Assembly: GCF_027594865.1 (NCBI RefSeq)
Contig: NZ_CP089391.1
Coordinates: forward strand, 7,904,501-7,968,500
Length of the DNA stretch: 64,000 bases
Direction: 5' to 3'
Source of the DNA: Bradyrhizobium xenonodulans
GTDB taxonomy: Bacteria; Pseudomonadota; Alphaproteobacteria; Rhizobiales; Xanthobacteraceae
Under the pieces are notes generated by a model. It saw nothing but the letters and a program-made list of their open reading frames with translations. It did no database searches and had not been told where the DNA came from. Below, piece by piece: positions 9,673 to 19,215 of the stretch (its first letter is position 1; each line of letters opens with the position of its first letter). Made by a program: the position numbers and the translations under genes.

Positions 9673-10995
9673 TCAGACGTAGCGGTTGACGAGTGATTCC
9701 AGATATTCCTGCCGGCCCGAGCGCGGCTGCGGATCGAAGCCGGGCTTAAGCGCGCGGTCGGCGAGATCGGCGAGCGTGCGCTGGCCGCCGAGAATGGCGC
9801 GACCCTCGGCGCCGGCCCATCCTTCGTAGCGCTGCGCAAGCGGCGCGGTGAGCGCGCCGGCATCGAGCATGTCCGCCGCAGCAAGAAGCGCGCGCGCGCA
9901 GGCATCCATCGAGCCGACATGGGCGTGGATCAGATCGTCGGGGTCGATCGACTGCCGGCGGATCTTGGCGTCGAAATTCAGCCCGCCGGAGGTGAAGCCG
10001 CCGCGGTTCAGGATCTCGTGGAACACCAGAGCGAGCTCCGGCACGTTCATCGCGAACTGGTCGGTATCCCAGCCGAGCAGGTCGTCGCCGCGATTGACGT
10101 CGAGCGAGCCGAACACGCCGAGCGCCTCGGCGAGCGCGACCTCGTGGTGGAAGGAGTGGCCCGCGAGGATGGCGTGGTTCTGCTCGATGTTGAGCTTGAC
10201 ATCCTTGAGCAGGTCGTAGCGTTCGAGGAAGCCGTAGCAGGTGGCGACGTCGAAATCATATTGATGCTTGGTCGGCTCCTTCGGCTTCGGCTCGATCAGG
10301 ATCGGTCCCTTGAAGCCTATCTTGTGCTTGTGCTCGACGACCAACGAGACGAAGCGGCCGAGCTGGTCGAGCTCGCGCCTCAGATCGGTGTTGAGCAGCG
10401 TCTCATAGCCCTCGCGCCCGCCCCACAGCACATAGTTCTGGCCGCCGAGCCGGTGGGTCACCTCCAGCGCGGCGCGCACCTGGCCGGCGGCGTAGGTGAA
10501 TATCTCGGGGTCCGGATTGGTCGCCGCGCCCGCCATGTAGCGGCGATGCGTGAAAAGATTGGCGGTGCCCCAGAGCAGGCGGACCTTGGCGGAAGCCATC
10601 TTCGCTTCGAAGAGATCAGCGATCGCGTTGAGATTGGCGACGGACTCGCTGAGCGAGCTGCCTTCCGGCGCCGCGTCGACGTCGTGGAAGGTGAAGAACG
10701 GCACGTCGAGCAGGCGGAACAGCTCGAAGGCGACATCGGCCTTGGCCCGCGCCATTGCCATCGCATCCGTGCCGTGATGCCAGGGCCGCAAAAACGTCTC
10801 ACCGCCGAAGGGATCGCCGCCCGGCCAGCAGAACGAATGCCAGTAGCAGACTGCGAAGCGCAGGTGATCCTCGAGCCTCCGGCCATGGACCATGCGATCC
10901 TTGTCGTACCAGCGGAAGGCAGGCGTGTTTCCCGCATCCTTGCCGGCAAAGGCAACAGGCGTGCTTGCATCGAAGAATTTGGCTGACGCATTCAC
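9673..10995 (-). CDS. xylA: Xylose isomerase
   Basis: The 440-residue protein is a full-length class II xylose isomerase, converting D-xylose to D-xylulose with two divalent metals. The N-terminus has [21 protein letters not shown] and the [13 protein letters not shown] segment with the catalytic His-Asp pair. [17 protein letters not shown] and [18 protein letters not shown] provide the metal-binding Glu residues, and [17 protein letters not shown] and [18 protein letters not shown] supply the remaining ligands. Its ATG overlaps the xylB stop by 4 bp (ATGA), showing coupling. Confidence 0.97.
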   Translation of the reverse strand: MNASAKFFDASTPVAFAGKDAGNTPAFRWYDKDRMVHGRRLEDHLRFAVCYWHSFCWPGGDPFGGETFLRPWHHGTDAMAMARAKADVAFELFRLLDVPFFTFHDVDAAPEGSSLSESVANLNAIADLFEAKMASAKVRLLWGTANLFTHRRYMAGAATNPDPEIFTYAAGQVRAALEVTHRLGGQNYVLWGGREGYETLLNTDLRRELDQLGRFVSLVVEHKHKIGFKGPILIEPKPKEPTKHQYDFDVATCYGFLERYDLLKDVKLNIEQNHAILAGHSFHHEVALAEALGVFGSLDVNRGDDLLGWDTDQFAMNVPELALVFHEILNRGGFTSGGLNFDAKIRRQSIDPDDLIHAHVGSMDACARALLAAADMLDAGALTAPLAQRYEGWAGAEGRAILGGQRTLADLADRALKPGFDPQPRSGRQEYLESLVNRYV

Positions 10996-12449
10996 TTAAA
11001 GCTCTCCTTCAATGCGGGATAAAGTGCGCGCCACTGCCCATAGGCCTCGTCATACGCCGCGGTGACATGCGAACGGGGCGCGAAACTCGCGAGCCGGCGC
11101 GGCCGGATGCAGACCGCTGCCGCGTCTTCGCCGGTGGCGGCGAGCCGGCCGAGTCGTGCGGCCCCGAGCGCCGCCCCGACTTCGCCCTCCTCGACGCGGT
11201 GGACGGGAATGCCGAGCACGTCGGCGCAGATCTGCGCCCACAGCGCTGAGCGCGAACCGCCGCCGACCAGATCGACCTCGGCAAGCGGCCCGCCCGCCGC
11301 GCTCAGCGCCGCCAGATTGTCGCGCGCGGCAAAGGCGACGCCTTCCAGCACGGCCTGGACGATCTGGCTGCGACCGGTCGCACCGCGCAAGCCGACGAAG
11401 GCGCCGCTCGCCGCGGCATCGTTATGCGGCGTACGCTCGCCGTCGAGATAGGGCAGGAATTTGATCGGGCTCGGCCCGTCGACGCGCTCGCCGAGCGGCG
11501 CGAGCAGCGCGGCGGCCGGCGTCTCCATCACGCCCGCGAGCCAGGCCAGCGATGCCGCGGCCGACAGCATCACGCCCATCTGGTGCCAGCGGCCGGGCAG
11601 CGCATGGCAGAACGCATGCACGGCTGATGCCGGCGCCGGGGCGAACCGATCGGTCACCCGGAACAGCACACCGGACGTTCCCAACGACAGGAAGGCATCG
11701 CCTGGCGCAATTGCGCCGAGCCCGATCGCGCTCGCGGCATTATCACCGGCGCCGCCGGCGACCACGACATCTCCCGCCATGCCCCAGCGCCGCGCGTAGT
11801 CCGGCGCGAGCATCGCGCTGACCTCGCTGCCCTCGACGAGACGCGGCATGTGGTGCAGATCGAGCCCGGTGGCATGCAGCAGCAGGGCCGACCAGCGGCG
11901 CAGACCGACATCGAGCCAGAGCGTGCCGGCCGCGTCCGACATGTCCTCGACCATCTCGCCTGTGAGCCGATAGCGCACATAGGCCTTGGGCAGCAGCACC
12001 TTTGCGACGCGCGCGAAGATTTTCGGCTCATGCCGCGCGACCCACAGCAGCTTTGGCGCGGTGAAGCCGGGCATTGCCAGATTGCCGGCGATCGTGTGCA
12101 GCGAAGGACAGCGCTGCTCCAGCATGGTGCATTCGGCGTGCGAGCGGCCATCGTTCCAGAGGATCGCCGGACGCAGCGGGCGGCCATCCTCGTCGAGCAG
12201 CGTCGCGCCATGCATCTGGCCCGACAGGCCGATACTGGCTACCCTCGCAACCTCGCGCGGATGGCGGGCGGCGAGATCGTCCACCGCGCCGATTGCCGCA
12301 TCGACCCAGGCATCCGGGTCCTGCTCGGACCACAGCGGCACCGGATGCGACAGCGCCAACTCGCGCGTCGCCGTCGCGAGAATCGCGCCGGCTTCATTCA
12401 CGAGCACCGCTTTCACACCGGATGTGCCGATGTCCAGTCCGAGATCCAC
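10992..12449 (-). CDS. xylB: Xylulokinase
   Basis: A 485-residue FGGY-family kinase that phosphorylates D-xylulose. It has the N-terminal phosphate loop [18 protein letters not shown], the substrate-binding [11 protein letters not shown], and the C-terminal ATP-site [18 protein letters not shown]. The GTG at 12449 was taken as start because GGGAGG lies 5 bp upstream and the length then fits the family; the frame stays open upstream but codes low-complexity basic residues. It overlaps xylA by 4 bp. Confidence 0.95.
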   Translation of the reverse strand: MDLGLDIGTSGVKAVLVNEAGAILATATRELALSHPVPLWSEQDPDAWVDAAIGAVDDLAARHPREVARVASIGLSGQMHGATLLDEDGRPLRPAILWNDGRSHAECTMLEQRCPSLHTIAGNLAMPGFTAPKLLWVARHEPKIFARVAKVLLPKAYVRYRLTGEMVEDMSDAAGTLWLDVGLRRWSALLLHATGLDLHHMPRLVEGSEVSAMLAPDYARRWGMAGDVVVAGGAGDNAASAIGLGAIAPGDAFLSLGTSGVLFRVTDRFAPAPASAVHAFCHALPGRWHQMGVMLSAAASLAWLAGVMETPAAALLAPLGERVDGPSPIKFLPYLDGERTPHNDAAASGAFVGLRGATGRSQIVQAVLEGVAFAARDNLAALSAAGGPLAEVDLVGGGSRSALWAQICADVLGIPVHRVEEGEVGAALGAARLGRLAATGEDAAAVCIRPRRLASFAPRSHVTAAYDEAYGQWRALYPALKESFK

Positions 12450-12528
12450 GCCGTCCTCCCTTTGCCTATCGCGGTGCGATCTTGAAGTCGCCTTTCCCGC
12501 GGCGGGCCCTTTCAAAGTCCACTTGCCG

Positions 12529-13584
12529 TCAAGGCAGATTGTCCCGCATCACGATGTCGATCCTGATCTTCTCCTGTTCGCGCAGGATCGGCTCGCCGCG
12601 CGCGAGCGCCAGCAGCACGCGCACGGCGGCGCGGGCTTCATGTCCGGGGTTCTGCGAGATCGCGGCATCCATCACACCCTGGAGCAGCAGCCGGCGCGTC
12701 AGCGCGGTGACGTCGTGCCCGACGAACACAACCTTGTCGCGGCCGGCGTCGCTCAACGCCTTGTCGCTCAACGCCTTGGCGACGCCTTGCGTGCCGGCGC
12801 CAACGTTATAAAGGCCAACAATGTCAGCATGCCTGCCCAACAGCCGCGCCAACACCTGTTCCGAACGGTCGTCATCGTCGCGCCCTTCCAGCACCGGCAG
12901 CACGCTGAGATCGGGGAATTCCGACGCCATCACCTGGTTGAAGCCGAAAATGCGCTCGGCATGGTCGCGCAGGCCCTGCGAACCCGCGACGATGGCGACC
13001 TTGCCGGATCGCTGGCCAGTCAACCGACCGACCAGCGCGCCGGCGGTGCGCCCCGCGGCGATGTTGTCGATACCGACATAATGCTCGCGGCGCGAGGACG
13101 GCACATCCGAGACCAGCGTGACGACCTTGGTGCCGGCATCGACGAGATCGTTGATCGCGGCGCGGACGCCGGGATGATCGAGCGCGACCACGGCGACGCC
13201 GTCATAGTCGGCCGACAGCCCTTCCAGCGTGCCTGCGAGCACGGACGGGTCGAACACGTCGGTTGCGACCATCTCGACGTGGAGGCGGCGGGCGGAGAGC
13301 CAGGCCGACATCTCCCCGAGATAGGCCTCGATCTGCTGCATGAACGGGTTCGGCCCCGAGGGCATCACGAAGGCGAAGCGCCGGGCTCGGCCGCGGGCAA
13401 GTTCGGCGGCGGCGACGTGCGGCTGGAACGAATTGCGCTCGATCGCCGCCTTGACCCGCCGGACCGTGTCCGGCCGTACGCCAGGGCGATTGTGCAGGAC
13501 GCGGTCCACGGTCGCGAGACTGACGCCCGCCTCGCGGGCGATGTCCTTCAGCGTCAGCGCGGCGGCGGTGAGGGTCTCGGCCAT
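12529..13584 (-). CDS. LacI-family transcriptional regulator of the sugar operon
   Basis: The 351-residue protein has the LacI helix-turn-helix at residues 11-32 (TLKDIAREAGVSLATVDRVL), the HNRPGVRPDTVRRV hinge lead-in, then a periplasmic-binding-like effector domain (FAFVMPSGPNPFMQQIEAYL onward). It lies 79 bp upstream of xylB on the same strand, so it probably senses the imported sugar and controls the xylB-xylA-ABC-AKR-lactonase genes. A short internal duplication (ALSDKALSD) is present. No convincing operator was found by eye. Confidence 0.9.
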   Translation of the reverse strand: MAETLTAAALTLKDIAREAGVSLATVDRVLHNRPGVRPDTVRRVKAAIERNSFQPHVAAAELARGRARRFAFVMPSGPNPFMQQIEAYLGEMSAWLSARRLHVEMVATDVFDPSVLAGTLEGLSADYDGVAVVALDHPGVRAAINDLVDAGTKVVTLVSDVPSSRREHYVGIDNIAAGRTAGALVGRLTGQRSGKVAIVAGSQGLRDHAERIFGFNQVMASEFPDLSVLPVLEGRDDDDRSEQVLARLLGRHADIVGLYNVGAGTQGVAKALSDKALSDAGRDKVVFVGHDVTALTRRLLLQGVMDAAISQNPGHEARAAVRVLLALARGEPILREQEKIRIDIVMRDNLP

Positions 13585-13684
13585 GGCTGAAGGCTAGCAG
13601 AGGTGTTTTGAGGTGCGCAACTCATTTTGAGGGGTGACGGGTCGTTTTCGTACCCGCCGGCACCCGGGCCTCCTTAGCCGTCCG

Positions 13685-14197
13685 TCATGGTCTCACGTCG
13701 CTTGCAAGTCGCTTCTGCATGAAGACGAGATCGAGCCAGCGGCCGAACTTGCAGCCGACCTCCGGCATGCGGGCGACCTCGGCAAAGCCGAGCGAGGCGT
13801 GCAGCGCGAGCGAGCCGGCGTTGGCGGCCTCGATGCCGGCGATCATGGTGTGCTTGTCGAGCGCCATGGCACGCTCGATCAGCGCGGCCACCAGGCTGCG
13901 GCCGATACCTGCCCTGTGGTGCCGCTCGTCGACATAGACCGAATTCTCCACGGTGTGGCGGTAGCCTGGAAGGGGACGGAAATCGCCGAACGATGCGAAG
14001 CCCACCACATCCCTGCCCTTCATCGCGACCAGCACGGGATAGCCGGCCTGCTGTCGTGCGGAAATCCACTCGCGCCGCGACTCCAGGTCGACCGGACCGT
14101 CGGTCCAGACCGCCGTGGTGTTGAGCGCGGCGTAATTGTAGATGGCCAAAACATCTCCGGCATCCTCGAGCGTAGCGTCCCGTACGATCAGCGACAT
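13685..14197 (-). CDS. GNAT N-acetyltransferase, phosphinothricin-acetyltransferase-like
   Basis: A 170-residue GNAT protein. It has the Pat/Bar-type N-terminus (IVRDATLEDAGDVLAIYNYAALNTTAVW), ENSVYVDERHHRAGIGRSLV as the acetyl-CoA pyrophosphate-binding motif, and AGIEAANAGSLALHASLGF at the C-terminal side. The start at 14197 overlaps the regulator's stop by one base (TGATG). Close relatives acetylate methionine sulfoximine/sulfone or phosphinothricin, but the substrate here is inferred from family only. Confidence 0.9.
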   Translation of the reverse strand: MSLIVRDATLEDAGDVLAIYNYAALNTTAVWTDGPVDLESRREWISARQQAGYPVLVAMKGRDVVGFASFGDFRPLPGYRHTVENSVYVDERHHRAGIGRSLVAALIERAMALDKHTMIAGIEAANAGSLALHASLGFAEVARMPEVGCKFGRWLDLVFMQKRLASDVRP

Positions 14198-14778
14198 CAC
14201 ATTTTTCCGTACGAGGTGCCGCGCCGCGTGATGATGACGTAGCGTGCGTCCTGCTTGGTTTCGTTCTCGAAGGTCACCGCGCGCATCACGTCGAAATCGA
14301 GGCAATCGCCCTCGCGCAAGCGTACGGTCTTGGCGTCGATATAGACGCACACCGCCCCCTCCAGCATCAGCAGCTGCTGGGTGAAGGCGTTGCGGCCCCA
14401 TGGGCTGTAGGACACGCGCGCGCCGGCCGGCAGGTCGACGACGATGATCTCGATGCCGCTTGCGGCATCCGGCGGCGAGGCATGACGCCGGCGGTAACCG
14501 GTGTCGGGATCACGCCAATGCGGCTGGTCGCCAAGCCGCATCAAGCGCTCCGGCGGCTTCTCCGCGAGCGCGACGACGTCGCTGAGGGTGACATCGAGCG
14601 CCGCGCAGAGCTTGTTGAGCAGCGCCGCCGTCGCGCTGCTCTGCGCCCGCTCCACCCGCCCGATCATGGCCCGGCTGACGCCGGAGCGCGTTGCGAGTTC
14701 GTTCAACGTCATGCCGGCCTGCGTCCTCAGCGTCTTCAAGCGGCGACCGATCGCACGGTCGAGTTTCTGCTGGTCCAT
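14197..14778 (-). CDS. XRE-family regulator with C-terminal cupin domain
   Basis: The 193-residue protein has an XRE helix-turn-helix at about residues 10-65 (LKTLRTQAGMTLNELATRSGVSRAMIGRVE) and a cupin barrel at about residues 105-190 (IIVVDLPAGARVSYSPWG, LMLEGAVCVYIDA, LREGDCLDFD). This architecture is common among regulators that sense small metabolites. It is translationally coupled to the downstream acetyltransferase, which it probably controls. The start has an upstream gene-free region shared with the divergent epoxide hydrolase. Confidence 0.9.
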   Translation of the reverse strand: MDQQKLDRAIGRRLKTLRTQAGMTLNELATRSGVSRAMIGRVERAQSSATAALLNKLCAALDVTLSDVVALAEKPPERLMRLGDQPHWRDPDTGYRRRHASPPDAASGIEIIVVDLPAGARVSYSPWGRNAFTQQLLMLEGAVCVYIDAKTVRLREGDCLDFDVMRAVTFENETKQDARYVIITRRGTSYGKM

Positions 14779-14964
14779 TTGTGCGGGTCCTGGCCTTCAT
14801 CCGAAGAAACTTGCCGGGCGACCGGACCGACCCGCCAAGGCAAGAGAAGTTTAAGCCGGGTGAGGCGCGCGTGCCGGAAACGAGCGGCGAATATATTAGA
14901 ATCTTTGCGGAGCCTGTAGGGCCGATTAGGATGCGCCCAGCCACGATGACCGGGAGGCGACGAC

Positions 14965-15957
14965 ATGAGCGAGCCGACGCAGCGGACGATCAAGGCCAAC
15001 GGCATCAGCCTCAATGTCGCCGAGCAGGGCAAGGGTCCAATGGTGCTGCTCTGCCACGGCTTTCCGGAAAGCTGGTACTCCTGGCGCCACCAGATCGAGG
15101 CGTTGGCGGCGGCCGGCTACCACGCGGTCGCGCCCGACATGCGCGGCTACGGCAAGAGCGACCGGCCCGAAGCGATCGATCAGTACACCATCCTCCACAT
15201 GGTCGGCGATCTCGTCGGCGTGCTCGACGCGTTCGAGGCGAAGGATGCCGTCATCGTCGGGCATGACTGGGGCGCGACAATCGCCTGGCACACGGCGCGC
15301 CTGCGTCCCGATCGCTTCCGCGCCGCCGCCATCCTCAGCGTCCCCTATCGCCCACGCAGTCCGGTGCGGCCGACCAGCGTCATGCCGCAGACGGCGGATG
15401 CGCAATTCTATCAGCTGTACTTTCAGGAGCCGGGCCTCGCCGAAGCGGAGTTCGAACGGGATCCGCGCGCAACGCTCGGCGCCATGCTCTTTGGCGGTTC
15501 CGGCGAAGGGGTTGCGGTGATCCGCGCCAATGCCGAGCGTCAGGGGCGGACCCCCGGCGTCGGGATGGTCTCGCGCAAGGACGGCATGTTGCCGAAGGTG
15601 CAGGTGCCGCTGCCGTCATGGCTGACCGCGGCCGACCTCGACTATTACAGCACCGAGTTCGCCCGCAGCGGCTTTCGGGGGCCGCTCAACTACTACCGCA
15701 ACATCGATCGCAACTGGGAGCTGATGGCAGCCTTCGAGGGTGTGAAGGTGGTCGTGCCCTCACTCTTCATCGCCGGCGACCACGACATGGTCCTCGCCTT
15801 CCCGGGCGCCGCCGAGCACCTCGCCTACATGAAGCAGTTTGTGCCGCAACTGCGCGAGATCAAGATGCTGCCCGGCTGCGGACACTGGACCCAGCAGGAA
15901 CGGCCGGCGGAGGTGAACGCCGCGATCGTGGAATTTGTGCGGAGCTTGCCGGGCTAA
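14965..15957 (+). CDS. Alpha/beta hydrolase, soluble epoxide hydrolase type
   Basis: A 330-residue enzyme of the soluble epoxide hydrolase group. It has the oxyanion motif HGFPESWYSWRHQ, the nucleophile elbow VGHDWGATIAW (Asp as nucleophile, about residue 106), a cap domain, a catalytic acid region FIAGDHDMV and the terminal GCGHWTQQERP with the catalytic His. A GGAGGCGACGAC ribosome site precedes the ATG. It is divergent from the XRE-cupin regulator. Substrate is unknown, and haloalkane dehalogenases share the Asp elbow, but HGxP with this cap favours epoxide hydrolysis. Confidence 0.88.
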   Translation: MSEPTQRTIKANGISLNVAEQGKGPMVLLCHGFPESWYSWRHQIEALAAAGYHAVAPDMRGYGKSDRPEAIDQYTILHMVGDLVGVLDAFEAKDAVIVGHDWGATIAWHTARLRPDRFRAAAILSVPYRPRSPVRPTSVMPQTADAQFYQLYFQEPGLAEAEFERDPRATLGAMLFGGSGEGVAVIRANAERQGRTPGVGMVSRKDGMLPKVQVPLPSWLTAADLDYYSTEFARSGFRGPLNYYRNIDRNWELMAAFEGVKVVVPSLFIAGDHDMVLAFPGAAEHLAYMKQFVPQLREIKMLPGCGHWTQQERPAEVNAAIVEFVRSLPG

Positions 15958-15961
15958 AGGC

Positions 15962-16035
15962 TGGAGCGGGCGAAGGGAATCGAACCCTCGTATGCAGCTT
16001 GGGAAGCTGCCGTTCTACCATTGAACTACGCCCGC
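15962..16035 (-). tRNA. tRNA-Gly (anticodon CCC)
   Basis: A full cloverleaf reads on the minus strand from 16035: acceptor stem GCGGGCG pairs with CGCCCGC, the anticodon stem GCAGC/GCTGC encloses loop TTCCCAA (anticodon CCC), and the T arm reads GAGGGTTCGATTCCCTT. The CCA end is encoded (15964-15962). Length is 74 nt including CCA. No integrase or element boundary lies next to it. Confidence 0.95.
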
Positions 16036-16199
16036 GGATGCGCCCGTCCTGATTAGCCGAGACGGCGCGTCCCGCCAAGCGGTTTGGCGTAACCAGCCGG
16101 ACGCTTCTTAACTTTCCGGTAAGATTCCAGGTGCGCCGGATTGTGGCGGTGTTATGATCGCTTGTCTGGGGAGAGACGTGCACTGAGTGGGGCGTGTGC

Positions 16200-16778
16200 A
16201 TGATGGGGCATGGCTACGCGATCTTCGATACGGCCATCGGGCGCTGCGGCATCATCTGGAGCAGCACCGGCGTCGTTGCGGTGCAATTGCCGGAGGCGCG
16301 GGAGATCGACACCCGCCGCCGGATTTTTGCAGTCCATCCCGAGGCGCGCGAGCAGCGACCGTCCGACAATGCCGAGCTTGCGATCGAGGGCATCGCAGGC
16401 CTGCTGCAAGGCGGCGATCCTGATTTCTCCGAGGTCAGCCTGGATGCCGGCGGCGTGCCCGGCTTCAACCGGCGCGTCTACGAGTTCGCCTGCTCCATTC
16501 CGCGCGGGGAAACGCGCACCTATCACGAGGTCGCCAAGGCGCTGGGCGCTTCCGGCGCGGCGCATTCGGTGGCGCAGGCGATCGCGAAAAATCCCTATAT
16601 GCTGATCGTGCCCTGTCATCGGGTGCTGGAGGCCGACAATTACACCGACCGCCTCTCTCCTTACGGCGGGGTGATCTCCAAGCGGCGGCTTCTGGCCCTC
16701 GAGGGCGCCCATCCCGTCGCCAGCAAGACGCTGTTCGAGGTGCTGCTGCCGGTTGCCCCACCGAGACCGTCCACCTAG
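16200..16778 (+). CDS. Methylated-DNA-[protein]-cysteine S-methyltransferase (Ogt-like)
   Basis: The 192-residue protein has the diagnostic IVPCHRV active site with the methyl-accepting Cys, preceded by the wing helix GETRTYHEVAKALGASGAAHSVAQAIAKNP and followed by YGGVISKRRLLALEG. It repairs O6-alkylguanine by irreversible transfer. Starts at 16194 (GTG), 16200 and 16203 are all possible. The next gene, an AraC regulator with a Cys-rich N-terminus, begins only 9 bp after the stop, recalling the domains of Ada split over two genes. Confidence 0.92.
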   Translation: MMGHGYAIFDTAIGRCGIIWSSTGVVAVQLPEAREIDTRRRIFAVHPEAREQRPSDNAELAIEGIAGLLQGGDPDFSEVSLDAGGVPGFNRRVYEFACSIPRGETRTYHEVAKALGASGAAHSVAQAIAKNPYMLIVPCHRVLEADNYTDRLSPYGGVISKRRLLALEGAHPVASKTLFEVLLPVAPPRPST

Positions 16779-16787
16779 ATAGGTGGC

Positions 16788-17627
16788 ATGGACGCGACCA
16801 CGCTGCTGACCACGCCGTCGATGACCGTCTCCGAGTTTCGCTGCGATGCGGGACCGGACGACACGCCGTTTGCGGAGTGCCGCACCGGCCATTCCATTGC
16901 CTATGTCCGCTCGGGCAGCTTCGGCTGCCATTGCCGCGCCGGCTTCTTCGAGCTGGTGGCGGGCGCGATGCTGGTCGGCGCCCCCGGCGAGGAATACACC
17001 TGCACGCATGAGCATGTCAGCGGCGACGCCTGCCTGTCGTTCTTCCTCAGCGAGGATCTGGTCGACGCCCTCGGCGGACGCCGCGACATCTGGCAGGTCG
17101 GCGCGACGCCGCCGCTGCCCGAACTGATGGTGCTGGGCGAGCTGGCGCAGACGGCGGCAGATGGCAGCAGCGACTTGGGCCTTGACGAGGTCGGACAGCT
17201 TCTCGCCGGCCGCTTTGTCGACGTCGTCTCGGGCAAGGCGCGCAAGCGGACGACGCCCACCGCGCGCGACCGCCGTCGCGCGGTCGAGGCCGCGCTGTGG
17301 ATCGACGACAATTCGCATGCCGAGGTCGACCTCGAACAGGCAGCAAGGCAGGCGGGCCTCAGCCCGTTCCATTTCCTGCGGCTGTTCTCGAGCGTGCTCG
17401 GCGTCACCCCGCATCAATATCTGGTGCGCTCGCGGCTGCGGCATGCGGCGCGGCTGCTCACCGACGACGACATCGCGGTCACCGACGTCGCCTATGACGT
17501 CGGCTTCGGCGACCTCTCCAACTTCGTCCGCACCTTCCACCGCGCCGCCGGCGTGTCGCCGACGAAGTTCCGGCAGGCGTCGAAGGGGATGCGCAAGATT
17601 CTCCAAGAGCAGCTTGCCCTCAACTGA
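16788..17627 (+). CDS. AraC-family regulator with Cys-rich sensor domain
   Basis: A 279-residue protein. Residues about 170-275 form the AraC double helix-turn-helix ([33 protein letters not shown], then [35 protein letters not shown]). The N-terminal cupin-like domain holds all six cysteines of the protein (C19, C31, C47, C49, C72, C82) plus nearby His (H48, H74, H76). The position 9 bp after the methyltransferase gene suggests control of, or response to, alkylation or thiol stress. The Cys pattern is not that of Ada, so the sensing chemistry is open. Confidence 0.9.
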   Translation: MDATTLLTTPSMTVSEFRCDAGPDDTPFAECRTGHSIAYVRSGSFGCHCRAGFFELVAGAMLVGAPGEEYTCTHEHVSGDACLSFFLSEDLVDALGGRRDIWQVGATPPLPELMVLGELAQTAADGSSDLGLDEVGQLLAGRFVDVVSGKARKRTTPTARDRRRAVEAALWIDDNSHAEVDLEQAARQAGLSPFHFLRLFSSVLGVTPHQYLVRSRLRHAARLLTDDDIAVTDVAYDVGFGDLSNFVRTFHRAAGVSPTKFRQASKGMRKILQEQLALN

Positions 17628-17683
17628 CTAGGCTCGTTTCCGGCGTGCGCCACTCGCGGCGCGCTTTGGAAATGGAGACGACC

Positions 17684-18043
17684 ATGTATGACCATATCGG
17701 ACTGCGCGTAGCCGACCTCGACGCGGCCACGCGCTTCTACTCCGCGGTGCTGGCGCCGCTCGGTTACGTGCTGTGCTCCAGCGGCGACGGCTATGCCGGC
17801 TTCGGCCCCAAGGGCGAGCCGGCGCTGTGGCTGCATCTGAACAAGGGGCGCAAGGCCGACGGCGCCCATATCGCCTTCCGCGCCGTGGATCATGACGCGG
17901 TCAAGGCGTTTCACAGCGAAGGTCTGAAGAGCGGCGGCCGCGACAATGGCGGCGCCGGGCCGCGCAAGGATTACAGCCCGACCTACTACGCGGCGTTTTT
18001 GATCGATCCCGATGGCAACAATGTCGAGGCGGTTTGTGTGTGA
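17684..18043 (+). CDS. VOC (glyoxalase/bleomycin-resistance fold) family protein
   Basis: A 119-residue protein with the VOC pattern: MYDHIGLRVADLDAATRFYSAVLAPLGY with the first metal-binding His, then AFRAVDHDAVKAFHSEGLKSGG and a C-terminal AAFLIDPDGNNVEAVC carrying the metal-binding Glu. The ATG at 17684 follows GGAG by 6 bp and matches the family length. It follows the AraC gene on the same strand. Such proteins act as lyases, dioxygenases or resistance proteins, and the reaction is not predictable here. Confidence 0.88.
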   Translation: MYDHIGLRVADLDAATRFYSAVLAPLGYVLCSSGDGYAGFGPKGEPALWLHLNKGRKADGAHIAFRAVDHDAVKAFHSEGLKSGGRDNGGAGPRKDYSPTYYAAFLIDPDGNNVEAVCV

Positions 18044-18054
18044 GCTCTCTCCTT

Positions 18055-18142
18055 CGTCATTGCGAGGAGCCCTCGCGACGAAGCAATCCAGACTGTCTCT
18101 GCGGAAACATTTCTGGATTGCTTCGCTGCGCTCGCAATGACG
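18055..18142. repeat. Palindromic repeat, CGTCATTGCGAG type (family B, copy 1)
   Basis: The left end CGTCATTGCGAG pairs with the right end CTCGCAATGACG, with an inner pair CGAAGCAATCCAG/CTGGATTGCTTCG. A second copy is at 30443-30522. It lies between the VOC and SRPBCC genes. Confidence 0.88.
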
Positions 18143-18182
18143 GTGTTTGTGGCGCCGACCTGACATAACCAAGGACATCTTC

Positions 18183-18584
18183 ATGGCCTCTATCCATAAC
18201 GACATCCCCCTCCCCGTCCCCGCCCGCGACGTCTGGGACGCCGTGCGCGATTTCGGCGCGCTGCATCAGCGGCTGGTGCCGGGCTTCGTCACCGCCTGCA
18301 CGCTGGACGGCGATGCACGCATCGTCACCTTCGCCAATGGCGCGGTGGCGCGCGAGATCCTCGTCGATTGCGACGACGCCCGGCAGCGGCTGGTCTATGC
18401 GATCAACAACGAGCGGCTGAAGCACTACAGCGCTTCGGTGCAGGTGATTGCCGAGGGCGAAGCGAGCTGCCGCATGGTCTGGATCATCGACATGCTGCCG
18501 AACGAGCTTGCGGCTTATGTCCAAGGGCAGACGAAGGAAGCCGTTGTCGCTCTGCATAAGGCGTTTCCGCCGGCCGCGGCATGA
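18183..18584 (+). CDS. SRPBCC (START-like lipid/ligand-binding) family protein
   Basis: A 133-residue protein with the polyketide-cyclase/SRPBCC pattern: N-terminal PVPARDVWDAVRDFGALHQRLVPGF, then NGAVAREILVDCDDARQRLVYAI and a long C-terminal helix (NELAAYVQGQTKEAVVALHKAF). The ATG at 18183 follows AAGGAC by 8 bp. These proteins bind hydrophobic ligands or catalyse cyclisation; no specific role can be assigned. It lies just after a family B palindromic repeat. Confidence 0.85.
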   Translation: MASIHNDIPLPVPARDVWDAVRDFGALHQRLVPGFVTACTLDGDARIVTFANGAVAREILVDCDDARQRLVYAINNERLKHYSASVQVIAEGEASCRMVWIIDMLPNELAAYVQGQTKEAVVALHKAFPPAAA

Positions 18585-18696
18585 TCCGCCTCAGTGATCT
18601 TTCTCACAGAGCCTTGCCCTCGTCCGCAATAACCATGGCCGCGTGCGTCGGTTGGCTCCGCTCTCCCGGCGGCGCCACGCACGCGAGGAGCAGGCC

Positions 18697-19215
18697 ATGA
18701 GAGGTGCGGACAAGGTGATCTGCCAGGCAGCCGCCGTGCTGCTGTTGTTTTCGATCTCGAGCGCGCCCGCGAAGGCGCAATTCCTCGGCGGCGGAGGTGC
18801 CGGCGGCGGGGACATGATGACCCAGATGGCGCCGATGCTGGAGATGATGAAGGCGAAGATGGGCAAGCGCCGCTTCGCCATGCTGATGCAGACCATGGGC
18901 CCGATGATGAGCCGCATGATGGAGAACGGCGGCGGCGGGCTCGGCGGCATGATGGGCGGTGGAGGCTTTGGCGGCCCAAGTGGCCTCGGCGGCGGCATGG
19001 GCGGCGGCAATTTCGGCGGCGGTTTCGGTGCGCCCAATTACGGCGGTTACACGCCGACGGGCGGCGGCTATATGCCAGCCGGCATCGGCGGCGGTGACAT
19101 CATGGGCATGATGAGTGGCGCAGGCGGCAGCGACATGATGGCGATGATCCCGCAACTGATGCGGCTCGCCAATGTCGGCGGCGGTGGCGGCCATCGCCGC
19201 CACAAGCACCGCTAG
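18697..19215 (+). CDS. Secreted Gly/Met-rich protein of unknown function
   Basis: The 172-residue protein has a signal peptide (VICQAAAVLLLFSISSAPAKA). A region with 14 Met in about 40 residues (MMTQMAPMLEMM, MLMQTMGPMMSRMM) is followed by a Gly-rich tail and a basic His-rich end (GGHRRHKHR). The start at 18697 has a GAGGAG site. Met- and His-rich secreted proteins often bind copper or other soft metals, which is only an inference here. Its 3' end overlaps the convergent MATE gene by 3 bp, the two stops sharing CTAG. Confidence 0.75.
   Translation: MRGADKVICQAAAVLLLFSISSAPAKAQFLGGGGAGGGDMMTQMAPMLEMMKAKMGKRRFAMLMQTMGPMMSRMMENGGGGLGGMMGGGGFGGPSGLGGGMGGGNFGGGFGAPNYGGYTPTGGGYMPAGIGGGDIMGMMSGAGGSDMMAMIPQLMRLANVGGGGGHRRHKHR

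Noticed and set aside
15962..16035. tRNA-Gly as an integration site of a genomic island
   Set aside because: No integrase, direct repeat of the tRNA 3' end or foreign gene set was found beside it.
16152..17606. Minus-strand frame of 484 codons
   Set aside because: It is antisense to the methyltransferase and AraC genes, both with diagnostic motifs.
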